This document shows, piece by piece, positions 44,207 through 52,933 of a stretch of DNA of 55,373 bases. Both the position numbers and the translations under genes were made by a program. This DNA is from an uncultured Uliginosibacterium sp. (GTDB lineage: Bacteria; Pseudomonadota; Gammaproteobacteria; Burkholderiales; Rhodocyclaceae). Within the stretch, counting starts at the first letter, position 1; each line of letters begins with the position of its first letter. The stretch lies in NCBI GenBank assembly GCA_945957295.1, contig CAMFLH010000002.1, forward strand, positions 1-55,373, given 5' to 3'. The notes under the pieces were generated by a model. The model was not told where the DNA came from, did not search any database, and saw only the letters and a program-made list of their open reading frames with translations.

Positions 44207-45625
44207 TTAGGTCGCGGTGTAGGTCTGCAGGCCTTCGCCCGATCCAGTCACGACGACGACGCGATAGCTCACGCCCGCGGTAATCGCGGTGCTGGTGATC
44301 GTCAGCACGCCGGATGCGTTGGTCGATAGGCCGGTGATGGTGGTGACCTTGTTGCCCGTCGCCACCTCGTAGATATGCGCGGTGATGCCGGACGCGCTCG
44401 CCAGCACCGATCCGGTGTTGCTTGCAAGTGCGTTCGTCGTGATCGTGGCCGTCGCGCCCGTCGCGCCCGTGCCCGTCGCCGCCATCGTTGCCGCAGCCAG
44501 CGTTACCGAGAGCGAACCCACGGTGCCCACGCTGTAGCCGGTGCCAGTCCCTGTGAAGACCGCGGCGCCGAGCGTGGCCGCCATCGTTCCGACCACCGTC
44601 ACCGGTGCAGCCGATGCCTCGATCGCGCCCGCCGCGGGTGCCGTCGCGCTGCGCGTGGTGCCGAGCAGATCGACGGTGATGCCGGCCAGCACTGAACCCG
44701 CGCCGCCGAGGGCGTTGCCACTCTTCGGCATCAGGTTGTAAGCCGGCGTGCTGGTGTTGTCCGGCGGGGCTGTCACATCGGTGAATTGATCGGTCGCGAG
44801 CAAGCCAGACTTGCCACCTGCAACGCCAGGAATGCCCGTCGTGGAAGACGTGACGTTACCCGCCGACGACGCATTGGCTGTTACCGCGTTCGACGAGTAG
44901 TACAGGTTGTTGAACCCGAAAACCGCGCAGTTCTGGATGACCGGGCCCGGCGTATAGGTCTGCACAAACGCGTTCGTGCCGCCGGCGCCGGTCGGTGAAA
45001 ACACGGTGACGTACTTGTAGGTGGATGCCGCCGCCCCGCTCGACACCTGCACCGCTGCGCCACCGCGGCGCTTGATGATCAGCGAGTTCTCGATGTCGAA
45101 GCCCGCGCCGCTGCCAGACCCGAGCACCGCCGGCTGCGTCGACAGGCTTTCGAGCAGGCACTGCTTGATCTTCCCGCGCCCGCCCGACAAGGACACGATC
45201 GGGAAGTTGTTGTCGATCGAGCCCATAATGAGCTGGATGCGCGAGGCGTTGAAGTAAGCCGCGCCGGATACCAGCGTCGCGCCGCCCGAGGTGCCATTGG
45301 TCCCCATGCGGATCGCTGCACCGTTGGCCGGGTCGTACTTGAGCGCGTGCGTGTTGTAGTAGGTCGGGTTATCGACGAATGACTGACCGGCGGCGGCCGT
45401 CAGTTCAATGTACTGCGTCGCCGACGACGTGACGGTTGGAAGACTGAGCGCGGCGGCCAGCGTGATTTCTCCGTCGTTGTAGAGCTCGCCCCGCCAAATC
45501 CGACCCTGACCGTCTGCGCCGCCGGTCGTGAGGTCCGCCGGACACGCTGCGAGCCAGGCCGCGATCGTTGCGTAATCGCGCCCGCCTGCTGAACCGATGC
45601 TCTTTACGATGACTTCGACGGCCAT
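44207..45625 (-). CDS. Beta-helix virion protein with C-terminal repeats
   Basis: 472 residues. The N-terminal 300 residues have right-handed beta-helix character: RDYATIAAWLAACP at the start, then rungs such as ALKYDPANGAAIRMG, FDIENSLIIKRRGG and PVIQNCAVFGFNNLYYSSN. Around 342-395 are two repeats (GTMAATLGAAVFTGTGTG and GSLSVTLAAATMAATGTG) shared with the neck protein. The C-terminus is an Ig-like strand region (HIYEVATGNKVTTITGLSTN). The fold is typical of capsid- or tail-attached carbohydrate-binding proteins; no catalytic residues could be assigned. Confidence 0.6.
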   Translation of the reverse strand: MAVEVIVKSIGSAGGRDYATIAAWLAACPADLTTGGADGQGRIWRGELYNDGEITLAAALSLPTVTSSATQYIELTAAAGQSFVDNPTYYNTHALKYDPANGAAIRMGTNGTSGGATLVSGAAYFNASRIQLIMGSIDNNFPIVSLSGGRGKIKQCLLESLSTQPAVLGSGSGAGFDIENSLIIKRRGGAAVQVSSGAAASTYKYVTVFSPTGAGGTNAFVQTYTPGPVIQNCAVFGFNNLYYSSNAVTANASSAGNVTSSTTGIPGVAGGKSGLLATDQFTDVTAPPDNTSTPAYNLMPKSGNALGGAGSVLAGITVDLLGTTRSATAPAAGAIEASAAPVTVVGTMAATLGAAVFTGTGTGYSVGTVGSLSVTLAAATMAATGTGATGATATITTNALASNTGSVLASASGITAHIYEVATGNKVTTITGLSTNASGVLTITSTAITAGVSYRVVVVTGSGEGLQTYTAT

Positions 45626-45637
45626 GTTCGATTCCCC

Positions 45638-47029
45638 TTACAGCGCCGGCTCGGCGCCGAGTTTCAGCAGATACCAATTCTTGTCGCCGTCATCGCACAC
45701 GACGATGGCGTGCAACTGCGGCATGTACACGAGGCGCGAGTACAGCGCAGAAGGCCGACCGGCATCGAGGAACGTCGTTTTCCCCGGCAGCATCGGCCAG
45801 TTCTTCGTGACGCCGGTCACCGGGTCGATCAGGAAGACCTGAGACTTGAGCCCAATGGAGGACGGCGTACCGCTCGGGTAGTCCCCGTTGATGTCGTAGG
45901 GCATGAACAACATGCACTTGCCCCACGCGCTCACGTAGGTCATCACCGTCATGGATGTGCGCGTCGAGTGGCCGCACGAGGCCTTGACGAGCCCGGTCAT
46001 GGTCACGTTGGTGGCCGTCTTCGCAGCGAAGTCGCACACCACGAGCCGCGGCGGCCATGCGGGTTCGTAGTAGTCCCATGACGGCGCGGCGAACAGGTAG
46101 GCCTTGCGCCCGGCCTGGTGGCGCGCAGCGCAATGCCGGCGCGCATCCCATCCGCTCGGAAGCCAGGCCACGGTCGTGAAGGTCTTCGTGTTGTCGTTGA
46201 AGGCCGAGTAGCCGCCCGGCGTGCTGGTTTCGCGCGGGCCGTTGTAGAGGATGTTGTCGGTGGCGTCATAGAAGGCCTTGCCGTCTTGGAAGGCCTGCAC
46301 CGTCGTGCCCGTGAATTGGCGATAGTTCGCCCACGTCTTCGACGCCAGATCAAAAAACCAAGTCGTGTAGCAGCCCATCACCACGCGCTGCCGCACCGGA
46401 TCGAAATCAAGGTTGGAGTACGTGTGCCGACCCGTCGGGTTGCGCGTGTTCGCGAGCGGTCGCACCGGGTCGTAAAACTGATCGGGGCTCACGTCCGATG
46501 CGGACGGGTTAGCCGTCAGGTACGCAACCGACTGCGTGTAGGTGGTGAACGCCGTGTTCGGCGGGCCGTAGCCCGGATCCCAATTCGCAGGGAAGTCAGG
46601 CAGCTTCTCGATCGCCCACGCGAATTTCCAGAGGTCGAATCGGTACAGGCCATTGTTGCCTGAGTCGTAGTGACCGCCGCCAAAGCACCAGGCGCGATTG
46701 CCGTTGATGTCGACCGCCAAGCCCGAATAGGTGTTCGGCAGCGAACCGAGGCCGTTCGCCGAGGCCGAGCCCGGATCGTTGTAGCCAGGCAGGGCCGCGA
46801 GTAGCGCCGGCTCAAGCGCATCCAAGCGCGTTCCCGCCACCTCGACCCAAGTGTTGTTCGGGATCAGATTCCACGAGGCTTGGGTCACGCGGCCATCGCT
46901 GCCGCGGCCCGGTGTCCACATGAAGGTCGCCGCATCGTAGGTGCCCGGCACATTCTCAGTGCTGAACCCATCCGGGGCCGGCGCCACCGATGCGATCGTG
47001 ATGTTGATGTCCTTCGATTGGAAAAGCAT
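45638..47029 (-). CDS. Kelch/galactose-oxidase-like beta-propeller virion protein
   Basis: 463 residues. Repeated blade-like segments are visible: SGLAVDINGNRAWCFGGGHY, GLYRFDLWKFAWAIEKLP, RHTYSNLDFDPVRQRVVMG, TTWFFDLASKTWANYRQF and RLVYMPQLHAIVVCDDG, matching kelch-type strands with Gly pairs and Trp/Tyr spacing. It probably binds a surface glycan. It lies between two other large beta-structured proteins. The start is ATG 47029 with GAGG upstream, 4 nt after the preceding stop. Confidence 0.6.
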   Translation of the reverse strand: MLFQSKDINITIASVAPAPDGFSTENVPGTYDAATFMWTPGRGSDGRVTQASWNLIPNNTWVEVAGTRLDALEPALLAALPGYNDPGSASANGLGSLPNTYSGLAVDINGNRAWCFGGGHYDSGNNGLYRFDLWKFAWAIEKLPDFPANWDPGYGPPNTAFTTYTQSVAYLTANPSASDVSPDQFYDPVRPLANTRNPTGRHTYSNLDFDPVRQRVVMGCYTTWFFDLASKTWANYRQFTGTTVQAFQDGKAFYDATDNILYNGPRETSTPGGYSAFNDNTKTFTTVAWLPSGWDARRHCAARHQAGRKAYLFAAPSWDYYEPAWPPRLVVCDFAAKTATNVTMTGLVKASCGHSTRTSMTVMTYVSAWGKCMLFMPYDINGDYPSGTPSSIGLKSQVFLIDPVTGVTKNWPMLPGKTTFLDAGRPSALYSRLVYMPQLHAIVVCDDGDKNWYLLKLGAEPAL

Positions 47030-47033
47030 CGAC

Positions 47034-49289
47034 TCAAGTCCTCGGCAGCACGAACCACCGCGCATCGCCAGCCGCACCGGCAACGCAGGTAGTCCAGTTG
47101 GATGCAGCCTTGACGCGTGCCCATGCCGCCGCGGCGCCGGCGACGCCGGCATCGACTGCGCGGGCCAGCGCACACAGGCCGTAAGAGGTGTAGTTCGCGT
47201 CGAACGCGTTGCGCTCTGTCACCCAATTGGCAAGGCTGTCGGGCGATGACGGATTGACCATGTGCGCGGTCGACGTGGCGAGCAGATCCGGGCTCGTCGG
47301 CTGGCCGAAGTTCGCCGCGAACGCCACGCCCCAATCGGCAAACATGGCCGACTGCGGGAACGTGGTGGATTCGGTAGCGGTCATCAGCGACTCATAGCGC
47401 TGGAAGCGATACACCCATTCGTCGGCCGCACCACCACCGAAGCGCTTCACGAGGCCGCGCAGCGCCCAATCGGTGATGTTCGAGAGATCCGTCGCGGCCG
47501 ATCCGGTCAGCAGCTTCATGTCGCGCGCCCAAGCGAGCGAGAAGGTGTGATAGTCGGATTGCCATACGCCGAACACCGTGCCGCGCCCGGTCACCGTAAA
47601 GAGGCTTGAGTTCGGGTACGTGAAGACGCCCAGGCCATTGACGTGATACGTCGGCAGCCAGCTCGCCGTGTTCGCCAGCGAGTTGATCCACTCGGCGCGA
47701 ATCGGGTCAGCGTCAGGTGTCAGGCACGCGGCCATTGCGACGTTTCGGATCGCCCATGCGCAGCCGCGGATCTGGTTGGACATGACCCACTTCGCCGCGG
47801 CATTGCCACGCACCGCGGGGTCGGTGATCAGGTAGGTCCATGTGACCGCGAACTGCAATTCTTCGAGGTGGTAGAACCAGCCGGTGAGCATGTAGGCGAA
47901 CCAGCCTGGTGCCCAGCCGTGCGAAATGTCCCACGCGCCACCGTACTGACCGCTGTAGTACGCAAAGCCACCGGTCGCGGCCGGCAATTCCGAGTTGCGT
48001 AGCGTCGGGCGGTCGCTGAAACGGAGCGGCCGATTCGTGTTCTCGTCGCGCATGTGATACGAGTACGCCGACGAGGCCAGCGCATTGACGATGACGCCAC
48101 GATAGGCGCGCGCATCGGCGCCGCACACGTAAGCCGATTCCCATCGCGTCAGGTGACCGATCGATGCGCTGTCACCCGTTCCACCGAGCGCATTGCCCGG
48201 CAAGTTCGCAATGGCAAACGGGGTGTAGGACTGATAAAACGTGTTCAGCGTCGAGTCCGGCATCGAAGTCAGGCCGTAGTTCGGCACGAGCTTCGTCGCC
48301 TTCATGTAGGCGCTGTCGTGCGCCGGGACCACCTGCGGATCGGTGCCGACCCAGATCGTGCCGAGCCCGGTCGCAGCCGGGAAACGGGTGTGATGCTTGA
48401 TGTCCAGATCGGTCACGCTGTCATAGACCGCGACGCCGCCTACGCGCGTGATGACGCGGGCGAGCTTGTTCGTCGGGCCGGTGACCATGAGATACCCGTT
48501 CTCGACGATCGGCATGATCTCGATCGCGCCGCCGGCGTAGAGCCGGACGTGGAACCACACGACAAGGTGCGGATCTGTTCCGACGGCCGTGCGGTAGTGC
48601 CACTCCGACATGACCGGGCCGCTCGCGTACTGACGGAACGGCGTGCCCAGCAGGCTCGCGAGCGATACCGTGCCGAACGATCCGACTTCGACGGTGACGT
48701 TAGGCGCGGCGGCGATCAGGTTCGCCTCGGTCAGCACCGCGCCAGCATTTGCCGTGCCAGTGGATAGCTCCACCGTGCGCGCGACGTTGGCCGTCAGATC
48801 GCAACGCCCAGACAGGATCGCGAACTTGACCGAGCCATCCGGCCAGCGGTTCGTCACGTTGGCCTGAAAGGCGGGCACGTCGGCGACGATCGAACTGCCA
48901 GACGGTACATCGCCCTCTTTGAAGAGGTGGCCGACCGTCCAGGGCAGCATTGCGCCACCGACCGCGCTGGTGAGCCTCAAGGTCGTCAGCGCCGTGGCCG
49001 CATCGACCGCTACGCGGATCGTGGCAGAGCCCGACGCACCGACGCCGTTGTAGCTCAGCACGCCGTCACTCGACAGCGTGACGCCCGCCGGCAGCGCGCC
49101 GACGGCGAGTGACCAATTCAGCCCCGCCGCATTGCGGACGTAGGGCTTGAGGTCAAAGGTTGCGGCAGTGCCGACCGTGAACGACACAGCCGGCACGCGC
49201 TTCCAGATCGGCCGCGTGCCGGACGCATAGCGCCCCGCGCGAACTGAAAGGCCACTGGATACATAGGCGTCATTGGTCGGCTGTGCCAT
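47034..49289 (-). CDS. PcRGLX/YetA-like putative polysaccharide-active virion protein
   Basis: 751 residues. Residues 30-100 form a putative Ig domain (VGTAATFDLKPYVRNAAGLN, then LPAGVTLSSDGVLSYNG). Next is a RIFT-barrel-like part: GHLFKEGDVPSGSSIV, then NRWPDGSVKFAILSG. This is the wording of exo-rhamnogalacturonan-lyase (PcRGLX)/YetA-type proteins. The remaining 450 residues are Trp/Tyr-rich helices like an alpha/alpha toroid (GWAPGWFAYMLTGWFYHLEE). A depolymerase acting on host capsule or O-antigen is plausible, but catalytic residues were not pinned down. Confidence 0.6.
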   Translation of the reverse strand: MAQPTNDAYVSSGLSVRAGRYASGTRPIWKRVPAVSFTVGTAATFDLKPYVRNAAGLNWSLAVGALPAGVTLSSDGVLSYNGVGASGSATIRVAVDAATALTTLRLTSAVGGAMLPWTVGHLFKEGDVPSGSSIVADVPAFQANVTNRWPDGSVKFAILSGRCDLTANVARTVELSTGTANAGAVLTEANLIAAAPNVTVEVGSFGTVSLASLLGTPFRQYASGPVMSEWHYRTAVGTDPHLVVWFHVRLYAGGAIEIMPIVENGYLMVTGPTNKLARVITRVGGVAVYDSVTDLDIKHHTRFPAATGLGTIWVGTDPQVVPAHDSAYMKATKLVPNYGLTSMPDSTLNTFYQSYTPFAIANLPGNALGGTGDSASIGHLTRWESAYVCGADARAYRGVIVNALASSAYSYHMRDENTNRPLRFSDRPTLRNSELPAATGGFAYYSGQYGGAWDISHGWAPGWFAYMLTGWFYHLEELQFAVTWTYLITDPAVRGNAAAKWVMSNQIRGCAWAIRNVAMAACLTPDADPIRAEWINSLANTASWLPTYHVNGLGVFTYPNSSLFTVTGRGTVFGVWQSDYHTFSLAWARDMKLLTGSAATDLSNITDWALRGLVKRFGGGAADEWVYRFQRYESLMTATESTTFPQSAMFADWGVAFAANFGQPTSPDLLATSTAHMVNPSSPDSLANWVTERNAFDANYTSYGLCALARAVDAGVAGAAAAWARVKAASNWTTCVAGAAGDARWFVLPRT

Positions 49290-49304
49290 TGCGCATCCGA
49301 TCGG

Positions 49305-49700
49305 TTACGCGTTTGCTTCGCTGATCGTCATCGACGAGATCGATACCGGCTGGCCCGAGGTGATCGCCGCCGGCGACAGCACCAGATCCGAACCCGCGCC
49401 GCCCGCCGTGCCGTCCATGAGGAAGGTGGTGCCATCCGACAGCACGATGCGGAACCACGTTGGCGTGCCGGTGGCCGAGCCGTTGACGTTCGACACGGCG
49501 CCGAAGGTCAGCGTCGCGCCCGAGGCAGTGCCCAGCGTCGCGCCAAGCGTGAACTCGGCGAGCAGCGTATTGCCCGACAGCGCAGCGCCTGCCGCCGGCT
49601 TGGTGCCGTCGTAGATGCGCAGCTTGGCGCCAGCGCCTGCGGCGGTGACGATCGCATTGAGGCGCGCGGTACGCAGCGCGGCAGAGAACGAAATGGTCAT
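49305..49700 (-). CDS. Small virion structural protein
   Basis: 131 residues, beta-rich. The N-terminus FSAALRTARLNAIVTAAGAG and LRIYDGTKPA are typical of a small phage structural family found between the capsid and tail genes. The rest has Gly/Thr/Ser strands (WFRIVLSDGTTFLMDGTAGG). It has no transmembrane segment or enzyme motif. The start has an AGGAG-type leader and the gene is 15 nt from each neighbour. A decoration or collar role is possible. Confidence 0.6.
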   Translation of the reverse strand: MTISFSAALRTARLNAIVTAAGAGAKLRIYDGTKPAAGAALSGNTLLAEFTLGATLGTASGATLTFGAVSNVNGSATGTPTWFRIVLSDGTTFLMDGTAGGAGSDLVLSPAAITSGQPVSISSMTISEANA

Positions 49701-49715
49701 CGTGTTGCTCCTTTG

Positions 49716-50504
49716 TTACGAGGCCTGCGCCGCCGGCGTTGCCGCAAGCGGAAGGGTTGAAAGGTTGGGATTCACGCCGGTCAGTGCCACAGCCTGCGCA
49801 TTGAGGCTGTTGATGAAGAGATTCCCGAACTCGACCGCCTTTGCGGCGTTGCCCGCGTACTCGTTGTCCTTGAGGTAGCAGCGCGCGCAGATGTAGTTCA
49901 CGAGGTCGTCGACGTGCTTGTCATCGACGGAAATCGTGACCGTGCTGCCGCTCTCGGCGCCGTACAGCGACACGCCCGGACCAGGCACCGGAATGCGTTC
50001 CGGCTCAGCGAGGAACGAGGCCTCAACCCACCAGCGCGACGACGGCACCGGCGGATAGACGTAGAAGTGCTTCGGTGTGCGCGGGTCGAAGACGAACAAC
50101 TCAACGCGGCCGTTCCATGCGGCGGTGTGCCAGTCGGGCGACTGCGAATCGAGCAAGTCGCCCGGGGAGATACGAATCACGCGGCCCGGCGTTGTGCCCG
50201 CCGCGCCCATGTTCCGCGTCACCTTGTTGAGCGTGACGCCCGTAATCGGCGCGGTCGGCACCGATCCGATCGACGGGATGATGTCCGCCGGCGCGATGGT
50301 CTGGATTGATTGCAGCGTGCCGGGCTTGAGGTGGATCGCGTCGATCCGGCTGCACGACGACGGCAGGAACTTGGCAATCGCCACCTGCCCGTCGTTTAGC
50401 CAGGAAACCATTTCGGCTTCCGGGCTCTGGGTGAACTGGGGCACGCGGTCTTGCATCAAGACCGATGCGCGGTAGAGCACATCCTTGACGAACGCGGTGC
50501 CCAT
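49716..50504 (-). CDS. Head-tail adaptor-type protein (DUF6682-like)
   Basis: 262 residues. The N-terminal helices (KDVLYRASVLMQDRVPQF, then SPEAEMVSWLNDGQVAIAKF) are followed by FYVYPPVPSSRWWVEASFLA and HVDDLVNYICARCYLKDNEY, a layout found in podoviral adaptor proteins that sit under the portal. The C-terminus is a short Ala/Leu/Thr tail. The order portal, scaffold, capsid, small genes, adaptor supports this. Family naming is from memory. Confidence 0.6.
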   Translation of the reverse strand: MGTAFVKDVLYRASVLMQDRVPQFTQSPEAEMVSWLNDGQVAIAKFLPSSCSRIDAIHLKPGTLQSIQTIAPADIIPSIGSVPTAPITGVTLNKVTRNMGAAGTTPGRVIRISPGDLLDSQSPDWHTAAWNGRVELFVFDPRTPKHFYVYPPVPSSRWWVEASFLAEPERIPVPGPGVSLYGAESGSTVTISVDDKHVDDLVNYICARCYLKDNEYAGNAAKAVEFGNLFINSLNAQAVALTGVNPNLSTLPLAATPAAQAS

Positions 50505-50509
50505 GTCGC

Positions 50510-50953
50510 TTACCCCGCCCGCAACGCCGTCAGGATTTCAACCAGCTCCGACTTGCTTGCGCGCGCCTTGGGCGCTTCACCGGTGCGGTCCTCGATCTCG
50601 GCGCGGATCTGATCCGCGGTCATTTCTTCCGGGGCGACGGTCATCACAGACAGAGGCGCCTGCTCACCGCTCGCGTCGCCGCCTTTCGGGTCAGCTTCGC
50701 CGCCCTCGCCTTCGCCGCTGGGGTTCTGCTCGCCGCTGGGCACTTGCCCGACGGGAACGAACTGCACCGCAGCCGGCGCGGGATCGACGAGGAAGAAATT
50801 GCCTGTTTGCAGCAGCACATCGACGTGCACGCCGCTGGTCACATCCCCAACCAGATCGCCAAACTCGTCGCGCTCGAACAGGTAGGACACGTCGCCAAAG
50901 TCGGCGATCACCGTGTCGTCGCGCCGCGGCGGGATGTTGGTCATCAGTTTCAT
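50510..50953 (-). CDS. Small virion-module protein with C-terminal LEM/SAP-like motif
   Basis: 147 residues. An N-terminal beta part (TVIADFGDVSYLFERDEFGD) is separated by an acidic Gly/Glu/Ser linker (about 70-100) from the last 40 residues. Those residues (MTADQIRAEIEDRTGEAPKA, then SKSELVEILTAL) form the two-helix HeH/SAP/LEM-like motif that phages often carry on small capsid-module proteins. GGAG precedes the ATG. It is the first gene after the terminator at 50971-50999. Confidence 0.6.
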   Translation of the reverse strand: MKLMTNIPPRRDDTVIADFGDVSYLFERDEFGDLVGDVTSGVHVDVLLQTGNFFLVDPAPAAVQFVPVGQVPSGEQNPSGEGEGGEADPKGGDASGEQAPLSVMTVAPEEMTADQIRAEIEDRTGEAPKARASKSELVEILTALRAG

Positions 50954-50970
50954 GGTTCGCTCCGTAGTTC

Positions 50971-50999
50971 AAAAACCCGCGCCGTTTGACCGGCGCGGG
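50971..50999 (-). terminator. Strong rho-independent terminator inside the late operon
   Basis: On the minus strand CCCGCGCCG and CGGCGCGGG form a perfect 9-bp GC stem with a 6-nt loop, followed by TTTTT. It sits 21 nt after the stop of the structural gene at 51021, separating the capsid module from downstream genes. It may be a partial terminator that lowers tail-gene expression relative to capsid protein. Confidence 0.85.
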
Positions 51000-51020
51000 A
51001 ACCCGTGGCGGGGAGGTGGA

Positions 51021-51497
51021 TTACGGTGCGCGGAAGGTCAGATGCAGATCGATCACGCCGCCAGCAGCCGTCGCCGCGCCGGTGGTCGGCTTGAGGCCGA
51101 TTACGCGGTCGGAGGTCGCGGGCGACATGCGCAGCAGTGCGGTCTGCTCGGCCACCGACGCGGCCGACGCGCGGGTGACAGCCGGCGCCTGCAGCACGGT
51201 CGCTGCACTGCGCCACTTGCCACCATCTGCCGCTGCGGACGAGATTGCGCCGGACGCCAGCACGCCCAGGTCGGCGGCCAGCGTCGGCGTGCCGTTGGCA
51301 TCGAGGTCGTCATTGACCAGCACGTAGTCGACCACCACGCAGCCGGCCGGGAGTTCAACAAACTCCACGGTGTCGGCAGTGGTGAGGCCTGCGGCCGGGA
51401 TGGTGACGCTCGCCTTGACGGTGATCAGCTCGCCCGGTTCGTAGCTGTAGACCGGGATCTCGCGACCGTCGATGAAGTTCGAGGTATAGCGGGCCAT
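51021..51497 (-). CDS. Small capsid-module structural protein
   Basis: 158 residues, following the major capsid gene. It is beta-rich (IPVYSYEPGELITVKASVTI, then CVVVDYVLVNDDLDANGTP) and has no motif of an enzyme. Ending GGVIDLHLTFRAP, it resembles the head-decoration or capsid-associated proteins that follow N4-gp56-type capsid genes. AGGAA precedes the ATG. It is the last gene before a strong terminator, consistent with a highly expressed virion protein. Confidence 0.6.
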   Translation of the reverse strand: MARYTSNFIDGREIPVYSYEPGELITVKASVTIPAAGLTTADTVEFVELPAGCVVVDYVLVNDDLDANGTPTLAADLGVLASGAISSAAADGGKWRSAATVLQAPAVTRASAASVAEQTALLRMSPATSDRVIGLKPTTGAATAAGGVIDLHLTFRAP

Positions 51498-51531
51498 GAT
51501 TGCGGTTCCTTTCTGCTCTCAGGCGGCCTGG

Positions 51532-52638
51532 TTAGGACGGATCGGCCGCGGCGCAATCCGCCGCAATCACGCCGAAATCGCGCGAAACGCCGTCGATCGT
51601 GAAGGCCGTCTTCTTCATGCCGAAGATGGTCGACGTGCTGATCTCGACCGCGTTGCCGTGGTCTTGCGGCTCTTCGTGCCAGTCGAAGCGGAAGCCCGTT
51701 CCGCGGGTGCCGAAGGCGATCACGCCTGCCTGGCGGCCGAGGAACAGATTGCGAACCGCCGAAATGTTCCCGCCGGCGCCGTAGTCGCTGAACCGGATCA
51801 CGCCCTTGTGGGAGTGCAGGACAACGCCGCGGTGCATACCCAGCGCGTTCTGGAAGATCGGCGTATTGCGGCCTTCCGCGCTCGACAGTGCTTTCTGGAT
51901 TTCCAGCCAGTCAGTCGATTGCCGAAGGTCGTGCTCGGCCCACGGGTGCAGCACCATCACGTAGCGCTCTTCGCCCGCCACCTTGCAGGGCTGGATCGCC
52001 GGGATGCCCTGCACGCCACCGCCCATCACCTGCGCCTTGGTGACCAGGCGTTCGATGAACAGCTTGGTCATCTTGTCGGTCGACGCGAGGTTGTTCTTCG
52101 CGGTGGCCGAGCCTGCGTACAGGATGTGGTTGCTGTCCGGCGCGACGAAGCTGTTGCCAGCAAAGCCGGTGTAGCTCGTCTCGTAGGTGAAATCCGGGTT
52201 GATGCCGCGAGCGCCGGACAGGTACATGAACCAGAGCTCGTCGAAGATGCGCGCCCACCATTCAGCCTGACGGGTGCGGGCGATCTTGCGCATGTCGTGG
52301 ATCGTGCGCTTGCGGGTCATGCGACCGCCGGTGTCCACGTTGCCGCGAGCCTGGTCGATCAGCAGGCTATCGGTGTAGAAGCGCAGCTTTTCGCCCTTGC
52401 CTTCGATCGGGTTGTCACCCTCGACCGGCTTTTGGCGGAGCTGCATCACCACGTCGTAGCTGACCTTATCGCCAGCGTCCGATTCCAGATCGGTGATGAC
52501 CTGCAGCGGGGTCTGGGCCTGCTCGCCCTCGCCCATGAACTTGCGGGAAAAATAGGATTCCCGGCCCACATCAACGGCCAGGAAAGTCGAGTACTTCTGT
52601 ACGGCTTTGGGATCGCCGACACCGACGATGGTACGCAT
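51532..52638 (-). CDS. Major capsid protein, N4-gp56 family
   Basis: 368 residues. The HK97-type, N4-gp56-like wording is clear: VQKYSTFLAVDVGRESYFSR, VITDLESDAGDKVSYDVVMQ, RHDMRKIAR-type RTIHDMRKIARTRQAEWW, and a C-terminal VAFGTRGTGF-like IAFGTRGTGFRFDWHEEP. It forms the icosahedral shell. AGGAGG lies 6 nt before the ATG, the strongest ribosome site in the prophage, as expected for its copy number. A 66-nt leader separates it from the CsrA-like gene. Confidence 0.9.
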   Translation of the reverse strand: MRTIVGVGDPKAVQKYSTFLAVDVGRESYFSRKFMGEGEQAQTPLQVITDLESDAGDKVSYDVVMQLRQKPVEGDNPIEGKGEKLRFYTDSLLIDQARGNVDTGGRMTRKRTIHDMRKIARTRQAEWWARIFDELWFMYLSGARGINPDFTYETSYTGFAGNSFVAPDSNHILYAGSATAKNNLASTDKMTKLFIERLVTKAQVMGGGVQGIPAIQPCKVAGEERYVMVLHPWAEHDLRQSTDWLEIQKALSSAEGRNTPIFQNALGMHRGVVLHSHKGVIRFSDYGAGGNISAVRNLFLGRQAGVIAFGTRGTGFRFDWHEEPQDHGNAVEISTSTIFGMKKTAFTIDGVSRDFGVIAADCAAADPS

Positions 52639-52704
52639 TGAATGCCTCCTGAAATGTCGTCGCTTGACACATCAGGCGCACTCATGCGCGCCAACCATGA
52701 AGGG

Positions 52705-52932
52705 CTATTTGCCCTGCAAATTCCTTATACCACCGCGCGCAACAGCAGCTACCGAGTTATTTTTTCGCGCCTCGCGGTGGATCTCGACAGACTTCGGCGC
52801 GAGGAATTTCAAGCGCGCCACCTGCCCTGATTTGTGTTCGAGGGTGACGGCCACGCGACCGCCATCGATCAGCACCTGCTCACCAGGGCGGATCTCCAAT
52901 GTCAGTGCGGACACGTCACCACTTCGTTCCAC
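52705..52932 (-). CDS. CsrA-like RNA-binding regulator encoded in the capsid module
   Basis: 75 residues from GTG 52932, which has AGGAG 7 nt upstream, directly after the scaffold stop. Residues 10-54 follow the CsrA/RsmA pattern: LTLEIRPGEQVLIDGGRVAV aligns with the first two strands, QVARLKFLAPKSVEIHREA with strands 3-5, including the APK-x-V-x-(I/V)-HRE signature with the key RNA-contacting Arg. CsrA dimers bind GGA motifs near ribosome sites. The C-terminal tail (55-75) is basic and unlike host CsrA. The first-strand TRR of host CsrA is altered to LEIR, so binding preference may differ. Confidence 0.8.
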   Translation of the reverse strand: MERSGDVSALTLEIRPGEQVLIDGGRVAVTLEHKSGQVARLKFLAPKSVEIHREARKNNSVAAVARGGIRNLQGK

Positions 52933-52933
52933 G

